DNA of 64,000 bases from contig NC_134108.1 in NCBI RefSeq assembly GCF_040939455.1, positions 39,662,501 through 39,726,500 on the forward strand, given 5' to 3'. Origin of the DNA: Microcebus murinus. Its lineage: Eukaryota > Chordata > Mammalia > Primates > Cheirogaleidae. Shown here piece after piece: positions 21,661 to 34,200 of this stretch. The notes under the pieces are model-generated. The model ran no database searches and was not told the DNA's origin. It saw only the letters and a list, made by a program, of their open reading frames with translations. Every line of letters starts with the position of its first letter. Position 1 is the stretch's first letter. A program made the position numbers and the translations under genes.

Positions 21661-23934
21661 TTTTCACTTCCATTAATAAAAGTTGCTTTTTTTAGTACTA
21701 TTTTTCTTCAAATTTTAACACCACAGCTTACTGGCTTAATTAATTAAGGTATTATATTTGTAGGATATACCTTTACTGTTTTTTCATTTTTACATTCTGA
21801 ATTTTTTTTTTAAGATAGGATGAGATAGAATTTTATTTTAAGCAAAGGGTATATGATACAGAGTTACTTCATAGTTTAATTTGTATTTTGTGTTATGGGA
21901 GATCTTATTTACTTAACCTTTTTTTTCTTTCTTTTTTGAGTTCTGGCTGGTTTATATAATATTTTATCTATGTTTATCATCTGTAAGATTTAGGATGTTG
22001 AAGTCTTTTTCTTAATTCTATTTGTGACTGCAATTAAGTTTACAAGATTCATTTTTAAGCCTATATTTCTCTCATTATTAAAGATAAATAAAATGCATTG
22101 GGTGATTTTTGATAGTTCTATTGCTCTCATCCTTTAACCCATCTTCCAGTCTTAAGTAAATTGATATGCGTTCATAAACCTAGATTATTTTTGCACATTT
22201 TTTAGAACATATATCTAATTTTTAATAATTTTGCTTAAATTCTATGTTGTAACCATGTTTAAAATTATTTAAATAGTTTTATGTATTTTATACTTTCATG
22301 AGCACCTCCTCTGTGTCAGGCATTGTGTCCACACTGAGGAAAAACGCTCACCAAAGGACACATTAATCTCTTGGAGTTTGCAATCTAATTGATTCTATTC
22401 TTCACTACTAGCCTGTTTATATATTCAGTTTTGCTTTTCTGAATTTACAGTTTTGACTTACTCCTGGGGAAGATGAATCTTTACCTAGTTTACTTAAAAA
22501 TTTAAATTAAAAAAAATTTTTATACTTCTGGGAATTCTCTGTTGCTTTGTAGGTCAATAATAAACCAACACATCAAAAAACTCTTAAATTACCATGTTTC
22601 TTATGAATAATGCTCTGTTGACTTTCTTTTAATATTTAGAGTTACAGAGAAAGTGTGTTAGATTAGCTTGATTTTTCTTCTCTGTTGGTAAACTATTTCT
22701 TCCTGCTAGAACACTTGCAAGATGTTCTTTTATATTTGAAATAACACAAACATTTTAACAGAATCTTTGATTGTCAAGAAAAAAGGAATATTGTAGCCTA
22801 AGCTCACTCTTCAATTCAGGAAAAATTTCTTCAATCACATCTTTGGTTTTTATTTTTGTTCTTACTACTATAATTTTCATCACTTCTTGTGATAATCATC
22901 TTTTTTTCTTTTTCTTTTTTATCATTCTCTGTGGCACTTGGGAATGGTTTATTCCCACATCTCATATGTAATTCTATACAGAGTTAAGACTGCTCCTTAC
23001 TATGTTGAATACACATTTTTATTTTGTTCTTTCATTTTGAGTTTTCTTTTTTCAAAAAGTATTTGTTTTTACATTTTAACCTATTTGTCTAATACATTGT
23101 TTATTTTCCTTATGTTGCATTTTTTTGGGGGGAGACTTATCATTTTTGTTTGTTTAATCATCTTGAATGGAGGAAGATCTGTTAAAGTTTGATGGCTTTC
23201 AATTTTCAATCCCCAAAAGCCATTTATGGACAATGGCCAATTATTTTCTGGCTAAACTGTAGAATTGCTAACAATACAGTTTATAGTTCTCTATGAAGAT
23301 AAAGGAATGCTTTTCTGTACCTCTATGCTGGTCTTAACACATTTCTTTAAGTAAGTTGTTATTATAGGATATAATGCTTAGAGTTTTTACAAACTGAATG
23401 GATGAGTATTTAAGGAGAGGAATGGCCAAATTGGGCTCTCTGTCCTTGCTTACAGAAACAGCCAGAAAGAAGAGAATGTCTGTATTGCAGACATGGATCA
23501 AAGAAACTGGGTAAATTAAATCAGTCCCTTCCTTTTCTAGTATTACTTTTCTTGTTCTGATATAGGAATTCAAGTATATAGTAGACATTCCAAATATATT
23601 ATTCTCATTGTATTATAAACAACAGTGTTACTAACATAAATCCTACACAGACTTTGTCATGGGGTTTTTAATCTCTTTTTAACAGTTTGAAAATATTTTT
23701 TTTCTCTCAGATTTAGCTTTTTGTGTATCTTCAAGAACTTTTAAATGCTCAGTTTGGATGAATAAACATATTACTTCTACTGTCATCATGCTAACCTAAA
23801 AGTACAATGAAATCCTTTAAAAAGGGGTGAGGATTAAGGAGATACAGTCCCCAAATTTATCCTTTGCACAAGCTTACATTTAGATGTAGTTTTTTAGTAC
23901 TGAAAAACATTTAAATCAACTTTTATAATCTGCT
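21661..23934. other. No gene seen; short L2 scrap at 22285-22400
   Basis: AT-rich. 22285-22400 ('catgagcacctcctctgtgt', 'caggcattgtgtccacactg') resembles a minus-strand L2 3' end. Short unrecognised frames at 22771-22971, 22938-23192 and 23334-23588 carry no domain. Confidence 0.4.
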
Positions 23935-24080
23935 TGGTAAAATAATTTTTATGGAAGATGAAATAGAAATATAGACTAAATGATTTTGCCAGCACCATTA
24001 AGCTAAAATCAAATACAGGAAGACTTATGGTTAAACCTGCTATCTCAGTTAATCTTTCTACCACTCTATGTTTTTCTCCT
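23935..24080 (-). mobile_element. MIR SINE fragment
   Basis: 'gattttgccagcaccattaa', 'aaatcaaatacaggaagact' and 'atctttctaccactctatg' follow the MIR core and 5' part on the minus strand. Confidence 0.55.
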
Positions 24081-25499
24081 AAAACAAGATACACCCATAG
24101 AGATGTTGAACTAATATTTTAAATTTTGTCACTTTAGGTCATATTTATATAATGTGCCAGATAATACTTTTCACATAAAGATTAGAGCTAACCTTTAATT
24201 TGGATGTATTCTTTATAAAACATGCATAATTATTTCATCAGGTCTTCCACATAATCATATTATATATCTAGTATTAGTAATTTGTAAAAAGCTCACACAT
24301 TTTTATATTCTATATGATTTTTATTACAGAAAATTATGGTATAGCATTAATAGCTAATAGAAGCCAAATATAATCTATGTTCACTTAATGTTTGCTTTCT
24401 AAATTTCTTTATTTCATTTCACTCTACTTTTACAGCCCTTCAAACTCTTGATGTATGATCTTAGTTTTTTATCTTCTTTTCACATGGTTTGTTCTTGTGA
24501 TTAACATTTACCAGACTTTGTAATTTTATGTGGCAGTAGGAACCCAGTAAATGAAAACAATCTTCATAGTGGTTATTATATGCCCATAGCTTTCTATCTT
24601 CTGAGTAGATATGGTTTGCAAGGAGAGGAAAGACTAATGGAGAAAAAGAGAGAAAACATGATGTTTTGTCTATGTAGGAAATAAAGTAGATATAAATTTT
24701 GTCAAAAATTTTGATTAAGACCCAAGATTGCTCACCTTCAATTAAGAAGCAATCTTTTAGTTATAAAAATGAAAGTCTAAAACTTATTATACAGCAGGCC
24801 ATCTATAAAGTACAATGATACAAGTTGAAGTCTCTAAACCTTAGACATGAGTATTTTGGACTGTTTAAATTAATTTTTGCATTGATTTTCACTTAGACTA
24901 TGCAAAGGGTACCAGCCAGTAATATTGACATAAATATATAACATAATATAGTGACCTTTATTCTCTAAAATATTGAAGGAGGGGGCTAAAAGGTATATCT
25001 GTGATTAACACTAACGGGACAATGAGAAATTTTCCTTCATTTGTTTAACTTGTTTAGTCGACAATGTATTTCTATCATTAGGCAGACACTTGTATCAATA
25101 ATAGACCATCTGTCCACACAGATTGGAATTTTTTAGATGGTCAATGTTTAAGTAATTGTGTTTAATTAATGGAATTTATAATTTGCAAATAAATGAATGA
25201 CAACAATGTTATTAAACAAAATACTCTAAAAATCAAATTATTACGGAAACATTCCCACATGTATTTACTTAATATTTTATCTGTGAGATTACTTAATTAT
25301 TAATATTATCAGTCATACTAGAATCATAGAAATATTTGCATGCAAAAGAGTAGATTATATGGAAATGTTATTTTAGATTTGTAATTATATTAATGTCATG
25401 GAAGATCTCTTTGTTTAATTTAGAAGAGTCAAAAAACAAATGTGATTGATTGTCATTTTTGTACTCATCCCAAACATCTTTTATTTTTTTATGTGCTTC
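24081..25499. other. No gene seen
   Basis: Strongly AT-rich, no recognisable element or exon. Confidence 0.45.
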
Positions 25500-26160
25500 T
25501 TATTCTCTATTTTCCCTGCAATAACTCTCATTGAAACTCTAATTATCTTATAATCAGAGGTTTGTCATAACTTTTTATCCTTCTAACTGACTCTCAATTC
25601 TCTCTAGTTTGCACATTGCCAGTAGATTCACTATTCTAAAAACAATTTGATCATATGCTGTCCTACTCAAAAGCCTTCCATAATGCTCCTTTCCCTTAAT
25701 ATAAATTTAGTTCCTTTCCTTGATATAATTTCTTTCTCTCTCTGCTGTTGACCCATTGCTAATGAAATAAGCCAATCTCTTCCTAATATAAATAATTAAT
25801 ATTTTCCTCAATATAATTCATGAAATCAGTCTACTTGTTTTTCCCTTTCCATTTTGTGCTGCCTCTGGGAGTACTCCCTACACATTTTCCCAATGGATGT
25901 AAACATTCCTACCTTATTTAATTCCTGGATCATTAGAATATCTTCCCACTTTCCCTCTCCTCATAATTTCCCATTTGGATCAGTTGATATTTTAATTCTT
26001 ACATCAAACTTTCCCTACAATTTATATGTGAGCTGTCCCTTAATTACCTTCTAAAAATGCTTTATTAACAATGGACATAATTTTATTATCACTTAAAAAT
26101 ACTATCTTAAGTTATATTCATTGTATAGTTTTTTATTTTCTTCTCAAAGTAAGTTTAAAC
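25500..26160 (+). mobile_element. L2 LINE fragment
   Basis: 'ttgcacattgccagtagatt', 'atcatatgctgtcctactca' and 'aaaagccttccataatgctc' match the L2 segment encoding the C-terminal RT region in plus orientation. The 66-codon frame at 25854-26054 is part of this decayed tract. Confidence 0.6.
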
Positions 26161-27689
26161 ATATGGGATCTATTAAGTAATAGTATTTATATCTTCTAGT
26201 GTTGAACATTGGAACTTATAGTAGTTTTTACAATAAATATATATTATATAAAATCATGTATTAGTGTTTTTAAATTATATTTTACATATATGTAATCATT
26301 AGAAAAATAGTTATTAAAATATTTGAATGAGAGAAAATCTTTAATAACATTGCATATTAAAGAATAATATATTTTTAAACAATTTTCCAATTGTTTCTGT
26401 ATTTGTTAGCATATGTTAGCTGCTAAAACAGACTTCCAAATTTCAGAGATATAACTCAGTATAATTTTTATTTCTTGCCTATGTACCAGAAGAAACTCTG
26501 CACTTAAATAAGAGGGAACCCAGATTTTTGACAGATAAATTCTTTCTCTGCTACAGCATCTATCTAAAATTCATATTAAAATAATGTATGTTTAAATACC
26601 TTGGGATAATTATTCCAAAATTAGGATTTTTTTTTTTTTTAACAATGGCAGAAATGCAGGTACATTAACCTTGTTTTAAGACAAGGCATTCTTTGGTTCT
26701 TGTTGAAAGAAAATCTGAGAGCACTATTTTTGTTTTATTTTGTTTCAGTAGTTTTTCAAATTATTATGGAACATTGATTTATGAGAAATGTTTTACCTTT
26801 AATATCCTTAGAATTATATAGTTATGAGTATCTTTAACTTATTCCACAAATTGAAAATAGAATGAAACAGTTTTGTGGACTTTTAATAAAATTGATTTCT
26901 TTTCAAGTATATTTGGTTACTGAAGGGTATAAAAGGCATAATCTCCCACTTGGATTTGGTCCAGGTCTCTAGGAATCAGACTGAAAGCTCCATAAATAGC
27001 TACCTCCTTTCTATGCTGAGTGAGATCTCCGTAGTCCCTCAAAAATTACTTTTCTTTCCTACCCTAGCTTCTTAAGCTCTGCTAAAATTGAAGTAATATA
27101 TGGATTATTTATAAAAGGAAGCTGAAAGTACAAATGGAACTAACACATAAGATATATTTAATATGCTTTTACAAAAGTGATTTAATATACTTGGCAAATA
27201 GAGTGAGAGAAGTTTTGACTAATCAAAGCTCACCAAACACGTAGCCTCATTCAGCAATAAAGGAGCCATGCAATGCTATTTGTTATGCAACACTGTCTTC
27301 CACACACAACTAGAGATAACTAATGAACAAGTTTGATATTCACATTTGACAATAAACATAAGTATACCTTATTTGAATCTTTCATGTAACTGAGATACTT
27401 TAATCTTAGCTTGAGACTTTTTGAGAGGAATTCTAAATTAAACCAAAGAAGATCAGGTGAAACAGATTAAGAGGGTTTTTTTTGTTTGTTTTTTTGTAAT
27501 CAGAAGAAAAATGAATATATTTGAAAATGCTCGAAGATAATGCTATATAAATTTTTTTGTATAAAATTACATAATTAGCCATAACAGCATAATACTCCTA
27601 GTAGTTAAATTTATTATTAAGTTCAGGATTGAATAATGACAATTTACATCTTTTACTTCCAACCTTTACATATAAAGTCACAAAAATTT
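26161..27689. other. No gene seen; possible old repeat at 26401-26530
   Basis: AT-rich. 26401-26530 ('gctgctaaaacagacttcca') vaguely resembles an old interspersed repeat. A 16-T run lies near 26625-26640. Nothing codes. Confidence 0.4.
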
Positions 27690-27900
27690 GTTTAAATCCA
27701 CAGCCCTATGGATTCAAGTATGTTGTTCAAATCCTGATTCTACAAATTACAGGTTGTGTGTTTTTTAGACGAGTGATTAAGCTTTCTGTACCTCGTTTCC
27801 TACTCTGGAGAGTAGAAATAACATTTGTATTTCCTCATAGATTTACCAAGTGAATGAAATGAATTAAAATACATAGAATGTTTAGAGAGGTACCTGTTTT

Positions 27901-28130
27901 TTTTTTAATTAAAAACGAATAATGATCTTTTTTTAAATTTTTTTCTAATTGGACTTGAGGATTTTTTAATTAAAATTAGTTAATTAATACTCATAAATAT
28001 AACTTGTCATTCAAGATTTCATATCATCTAGTTTGTCTTTCTATCAGATCTCAATGATTTTCATCAATAAATTAATTACAATAAATATGGCTTGTAGCTT
28101 GTGGTATCTTCAGGAGAGTAGACAATATAT
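27901..28130 (-). other. Atypical 3' segment of the L1 insertion
   Basis: Inside the TSD, but unlike the 'tatgggggtacaaa' 3' UTR seen at 9800 and 35860. AT-rich, with attaaa close to the terminal A-run on the minus strand. It could be another subfamily's 3' UTR or a 3'-transduced flank. Confidence 0.6.
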
Positions 28131-28149
28131 CATGTGAGCACCATAGTGT

Positions 28150-31040
28150 TGATCAGTCAGTGCCAATTTGATGGCAAGTACATGTGGAGCCTATTCTTCC
28201 AATCTTGTGATACCTCACTTCAGATAATGGGCTCAAGCTCTATCCAGGAAAATATAAGAGGTGGTAGATCACTGCCATTTCTTAGTATTGAGAAGTATTT
28301 CATTGTATACATATACCAAATTTTAATAATCCACTCATGAATTCATGGGCATTTAGGTTGTTTCCACATTCTTGCAATAGTGAATTGTGCTGCCATAAAC
28401 ATTCGGGTACAGATGTCTTTATTATAGAGTGTCTTTTATTCTTTTGGGTAGAAGCCTAATAGTGTTATTGCTGGATCAAATGGTATTTCTATTTTTAGCT
28501 CTTTGAGGTATCTCCAAATTCTTTTCCACAGGGTTGCGCTAATTTGCAGTCCAACCAGCAATGTAAGAGTGTTCTTGTCTCTCCACATCCTGGCTGGCAT
28601 TTGTTGTTTGGGGACTTTTTGATAGAGGCCAATCTCACTGGGGTTAGGTGGTATCTCATTGTGGTTTTGATTTGCATTTCTCTAATGATTAGAAATATTG
28701 GGCATTTTTAAAATATGTTTGGTGGGCATTATTCTGTACTTTTGAAAAGTTTCTATTCATTTCCTTTGCCCATTTATTGATCAGGTTGTTTGATTTTTCT
28801 CTTATTGATTTCTTTAAGTTCTAGATAGATTCTTGTTATCAGTCCTTTATCACATGTGTAGAGAGCAAATATTTTCTCCCATTCTGTGGGCCATCTATTC
28901 GCTCTAATGATAGTTTCCTTGGCTATGCAAAAGCTTTTTAATTTGATCAGATACCATTTATTTATTTTTGTTGCTGTGGTGATTGCTTTGGGGGTCTTGT
29001 TCAAAAATTCTTTGCCTAGGCCAATGTTTGAAAGGGTCTTCCCAACATTGTCTCTAGAATTCTTAAGGTTTCCTGCCTGTTTCAAACCTTAAAACAGGTT
29101 TAAGTCTGTTATCCATCTTGAATTGATTTTTGTGAGAGGTGGGGATCCAGTTTCATTCTTCTGCATGTAGCTATCCAATTTTCCCAGCACCATTTATTGA
29201 AAAGAGATTCTTTTCCCCAGTGTATATTTTTGTCTGTTTTGTCAGAGATTAGATTACCATGTGTGGATGGTTTCATCTCTGGATTCTCAGTCCTATTCCA
29301 AAGGTCTATATCTCTATTCTTGCACCATTTCAATGCTGTTTTAATTACTATAGCCTTGTAGTACAGTTTTAAGTCTGTTAGACTGATACCTCTCAGTTCG
29401 TTATTTTTACTTAAGATTGCTTTGGCTATATGAGGTCGTCTCTGATTCCATACAAAGCATAGAATTATTTTTTCTAGATCTGTAAAGAATGATGATGGTA
29501 CTTTGATAGGGATTGCATTAATTCTGTAGATCACTTCAGGTAGTATGGACATTTTAATGATATTGATTCTACCAATCCATGAGCAAGTTAGATTTTTCCA
29601 TCTGTTTACATTCTATAATTTCTTTTCTTAGTGCTTCATAGTTATCCCTGTATATGTCTCTCATATCTTTCCTTAAATATATACCTAGATATTTAATTTT
29701 CTTTGAGGCTATTGTAAATGATATTGTATTTTTGATTTGAATTTCAGCTTGACTGTTATTGCCGTATATGAATGCCTCTGATTTATGTGTATTGATTTTG
29801 TATCCTGACACTTTTCTGAATTCATTTATCAATTCTAGGAGTCTCTTGCATGAATCCTTGAGATTTTCTAGATATCATATTGTATCATTGGCAAAGAGCC
29901 AGAGTTTGATCTCATCGGCCCCCATTTGGATGCCCTTAATTCCCCTCTCTTGTTTGACTGCTCTGGCAAGGACTTCCAGCACTATGTTGAATAGAAGTGG
30001 AAATAATGGGCAACCTTGTCTAGTTCTGGTTCTAAGTGGGAATGGTTTCAATTTTTCCCCATTTAGTATGATATTTGCCATGGGTTTGTCATAAATGGAC
30101 TTGATAATTTTAAGGTATGACCGTCTATGCCTATTTTGTTAAGAGTTTTTATCATAAAGGTGTGCTGGACTTTGTCAAATGCTTTCTCTGCATCTGTTGA
30201 GAGAATAATATGATCTTTGTTCTTGCTTTTATTTATGTGGTGAATTACATTTATAGATTTGCATATGTTGAACCAGCCTTGCATCTGTGGAATAAAGCCC
30301 ATGGTGAATTATTTTTTTGATATGCTGCTCAATTTGATTTACTAAAATTTTATTGAGGATTTTTGCATCTATATTCATGTGGGATATTGGTCTGTCATTT
30401 TCTTTTTTTGTTGTGTCCTTTCCTGGCTTTAATATCAAGGTGATATTGACTTCGTAGAATGAGTTAGGAAGAATACCATCTTTCTCAATGTTGTGGAATA
30501 ATTTCTGTAGTATAGGTATGAGATCTTCTTTGTATGTTTTGTAAAACTCTGAAGTGTAGCCATTTTGTCCAGATCTTTTCAATTTTGGGAGCTTTTTAAT
30601 TGCTGCTCCAATTTCTGAGCTTGAGATTGGTCTATTCAGAAATTCCATTACTTCCTGGGTGAATTTAGGGAGGTTTTATGTTTGCAGGAATTTGTCCATA
30701 TCCTCCTCATTATGTAGTTTTGGGCATATTGGCTTTTATAGTAATTGAAAATAATGTTTTATATTTCTGTGGTACCTGTTGTGTACTCTCCTTTTTCATT
30801 TCTAATTGAGTTTATTAGAGTCCTTTCCCTTTGAATTCTTGTTAATCTCATAAGAGGGGTGTCGATTTTGTTTATCTTTTTGAAAAAAAGCTTTTGGTTT
30901 GTTGATCTTCTGTATAGTTCTCTATTTCATTTAGTTCTGCTTTGATTTTAGTTATTTCTTTCTTCTAATAGGTTTGGAATTGATTTGCTCTTCCTTTTCC
31001 AATTCCTTGAGAATGTTTATTAAATTGTCAATTTTTGAGC
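28150..31040 (-). pseudogene. L1 ORF2 pseudogene (RT to C-terminal region)
   Basis: Broken minus-strand ORF2. In order: 30648-30229 has RT fingers ([42 protein letters not shown]). 30302-30063 has [17 protein letters not shown] and the catalytic DAEKAFDK. 30081-29875 has [19 protein letters not shown] and FANDT where active L1s have FADD, so one catalytic aspartate is replaced. 29832-29569 has VSGYKINTHKSEAF. 29552-29109 is the thumb ([17 protein letters not shown]). 29085-28774 is the next segment ([18 protein letters not shown]). 28677-28495 is the cysteine-rich region ([19 protein letters not shown]). At least five frameshifts or stops separate these. The endonuclease is absent through truncation. 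Confidence 0.92.
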
Positions 31041-31090
31041 AGAGAGGTACCTGTTTTATACTGCATGCTCTATTAATGTTAACTGACACT

Positions 31091-33590
31091 GATTGTACTA
31101 AAACTTTTCCATACTGTAGGTCATGTTTTATTATGACTTCCTGGACAGGGATTTAATGGCCATTCTTTTTGGCTGGTATTTATGCTTTCTTTTATTTACA
31201 GGTATTAATCCCCAGCACTGATATGATTAATTTGATACCCAATCCCACCCCCATCTTTATCATTATTCCATTGTCTCTTTCCTTGAAATATCAGAAAGAA
31301 AAATTCTAGTTTAAATCTGAAATGGTATTTTGAAATGGAAATTTTAAAAAATCAGTTGATGTAGTAACTTTTTGCCATGCACACCGATCGAGTACAGAAA
31401 CAGGCTTGTGGAGAGAGAAGACTGAAGTGTCATTCAGGGAAAGAGACACAAAGAGCAAGAAAGAATATTCCATGAATTGTTAAGAGCTTTAATGTCCCAC
31501 TTCCTAGTTTATATGTGAAGTTGGGTTACATTTTTTCTTGTTCTTTCCCCACATGATATGACTCAAAGTATTGGTTTGATTCTGTAACTTGCAAAATAAA
31601 AACTCTAACTATGCTACATTATCCAATAAGGGTAAGATAAATGGGTTAAATGAAGGTTCTTCTCAGAGTGTTTAGTAATCTAATATATTTTATAAATCTC
31701 ATAAAGGGACATCAGCCTTGCAATTTATCCCAAACATTATTGTTCATGAAATTTTATTTTATGTTCCCCTTCTAAGAACATCTCCAAACGAATAATCATC
31801 CTTGGTATGACCTCAGTTAACATTGCTATTTAAAGAATATATTTATGACATTTCTTTTTGACATGTCTCTGAGAGCTATGCTACAATACTGGACAGACTA
31901 AGTTTTAGAATGTCTGCCATGCCTTCTGGGAAAATCTGACTCTAATCCATCTTCTTCTGCCTAAGCAATAAAGTGCTATGCCTCAAGACTCTGGCACAAG
32001 GGCTGTCAAATCACAGACTGGCTAGTGATGCACTGCCTAGCGAGCTGCAAGAATTAAGTGTTTTGAAATGACATCCACTCTCTCTGGAATTTGAACTAGA
32101 AAGTACTAATTTAATTGTTGTAGGCTGAAGTATTCAAAGCCCAGGACACCCTGGGAAAGAGTTATAGCTAGTGGAGTAAATGCATGTTGATCTGCAACTA
32201 CTGGCTTTTCTCTCCAGTGGCTTTGTCAGGGAATTGCTCACTCTCCCTGAAGCGTGAGTTTCCAATAGCCATGCTTCACTAGAAGCCTCTACTTCTATGG
32301 CCATATTTGCAATTTGATAGTTTCTCTGAAAATGGAACTAGAACTGGCAGAAAAGCAGGTTCTTCATATTGGTGGACTTTGAATGTGAGCTTTGGAACTC
32401 TGGGTGGGCCGAAGTCATCATGTACAATAGGGAAGAGAGAAAACTGGTCTACAGAAAGGGAGACAGAATAAAGAAAACATACAATGAGAATCAGGGATGA
32501 ATTGTCAAGGCAAAATATTCCTGGTTCCTTTGTTGAAAACCAGCTGTATATGTGCCCTTGGGGTCATATATACCTTTAATATATACCTTTAGTATTCCTC
32601 CTTCTCTTAAAATTAAGATGTCTTTTGTAGGCTCTTATCATATGCTTTCAAGAATCCTATTAATAATATACAAATCATAGGGTTTATTTTTGGTAGGGAA
32701 AAGAGACTATTAATAAGAAAAAGCTAAGAGAAAAGGAGTAGAAAGAAATGTAAAAGTGTAAGTATCTAGAAGAGCATGAATAGTTTGCACCCACAAGCAG
32801 GGATACTTTGAGAAACCCTACGCAGCGGAAGAGAAAGTTAGAGAGAATGGCCCCAGAGCTGGCTCATTCTAGCCAATGTTCCAATTCCAATCCAGAGTTT
32901 TTTCTATTAACAAAATACTTGACATATTATTTTAGGTAATCTTAGGGGAGAACTGTTTTACCCAAGGCAAAGAGATTAAACAGTTTTCAGCCACAGGGTG
33001 ACAGAAGAGGACAGCCTGCTCAAGTGCATTGATGCCCTTACATTGCCTGAGTCCATCTATCAAATTGGATCTAGAAAGCACAACAGCATGCACACTTGAT
33101 TAGCAGTCTCCAAGTAAATATTATGTTCAGACATTCTCTGGGCAAAGCATGCCACAAAATGTGGAGACATTCTTATAAGAAGAAATATTTTCAGATAAAG
33201 ATAAAAGAAATATACAATTTGTTATTTCAAATCTAGCTCACTAGAGATTCATTTAATGTACTTGCTTCCTAGTTTCTGCCTTGTAAAAGTGCAAATAATA
33301 ACCATCAACTTTCTCTGATATTAGAAAGGAATACAGAATAGAATTTTCCAAAAGAATATGAATTCCTTTACCAAGGGAGTCTATATTAATAAATAAGTCA
33401 AAAACTGGAATTTTAAATTAGTTGTATTTTTTCCTCTCATATAAGTTTAGCATTTTAAAATTTCAGTATCTGACAAGAGAATAATGCTTTGTATCTGAGG
33501 GCACAGATAATTACATCCAATTGTATTAAAACACAGAACTAATTAAATTTCCAATTGTTGGAATACCTATTTTTCTTCTTCTATCTTTTT
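31091..33590. other. No gene seen
   Basis: Mixed-composition sequence, somewhat less AT-rich around 31900-32500, with no recognisable exon, repeat or RNA gene. A conserved non-coding element cannot be judged without alignment. Confidence 0.4.
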
Positions 33591-33628
33591 CTATTTTTTC
33601 CTCTTCATTATCAGGTCAAAGTTTGATC

Positions 33629-33677
33629 GAGAGAGAGAGAGAGAGAGACAGAGAGAGAGAGAGATTGAGAGAGAGAG
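33629..33677. repeat. (GA)n microsatellite, interrupted
   Basis: About 49 bp of GA units, broken by 'ca' near 33649 and 'tt' near 33665. Confidence 0.9.
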
Positions 33678-33709
33678 GCTGGACTCATCTGAGTTCAAGA
33701 TTTTATACA

Positions 33710-34200
33710 GAATTTAAAAAATTACATTGAAGCATAATTCCCTCTTTTACACATACACACCCATAATTGTTGCTTCACAACTCAATGGATTTTTACAGAT
33801 TGAGAATACTCATATAACTATAACCTATATCAAAGATAGACTATTACTCCTCAAACTTTCCTATTGTTCCCTTCCAGACACAATTTACCCCAGTTTCCAG
33901 TGTTAAAGACTATCTTGACTAAACACCATAGATTAGTTTTGTCTGGCTTGTTATTACAGAAATGCAGCCATATAATATGTACTTCTTTTTGTCTGGCTTC
34001 TTTCACTCAATGTTATGTTTGTCAGATTCACTCATGTATCTTGTATGTGGTGGTACTTTGTGCATTCTCATTACAATATAGTAGTTCATCATGTGAATAT
34101 CCCACAATTTATCCATCTACTGAGGATAGGCATCTCCTTTATTCAGATTTTAAATCCTTATGGTTGTGCAGGAATTTTTATTATTTTCACAGAAGCCAGA
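33710..34200 (-). mobile_element. Old L1M 3' UTR fragment
   Basis: 'cattgaagcataattccctc', 'ttttgtctggcttctttcac', 'tcactcatgtatcttgtatg' and 'acaatttatccatctactga' follow an old L1M 3' region in reverse orientation. The overlapping plus frames 33864-34220 and 34015-34233 are antisense chance ORFs. Confidence 0.6.

Larger units (their letters stand above)
27884..31057 (-). mobile_element. 5'-truncated L1, 3.1 kb, 17-bp TSD
   Basis: agagaggtacctgtttt stands at 27884-27900 and again at 31041-31057, bounding 3,140 bp. The insert begins on the left with Ts (the poly-A tail read on the plus strand) and ends on the right inside ORF2, so it is a minus-strand, 5'-truncated L1. The target reads CTGTTTT/AT, a good L1 endonuclease site. 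ORF2 runs from upstream of the RT to the C-terminal region. The ORF2 end and the first part of the 3' UTR, to about 28130, are strepsirrhine-type. The last ~230 bp are not the usual 3' UTR. Confidence 0.93.
27690..31090 (+). mobile_element. MIR SINE split by an L1 insertion
   Basis: Left part 27690-27900 follows MIR in plus orientation ('tcaaatcctgattctacaaa', 'ctttctgtacctcgtttcct', 'catagaatgtttagag'). The expected MIR end ('gctcaataaatgttagc') resumes after the L1 as 'gctctattaatgttaactg' at about 31067-31085. The L1 occupying 27901-31040 therefore landed inside an older MIR. Confidence 0.7.

Noticed and set aside
28886..30094. Plus-strand ORFs at 28886-29092 and 29759-30094
   Set aside because: Antisense shadows of the minus-strand L1 ORF2, which has clear RT residues.
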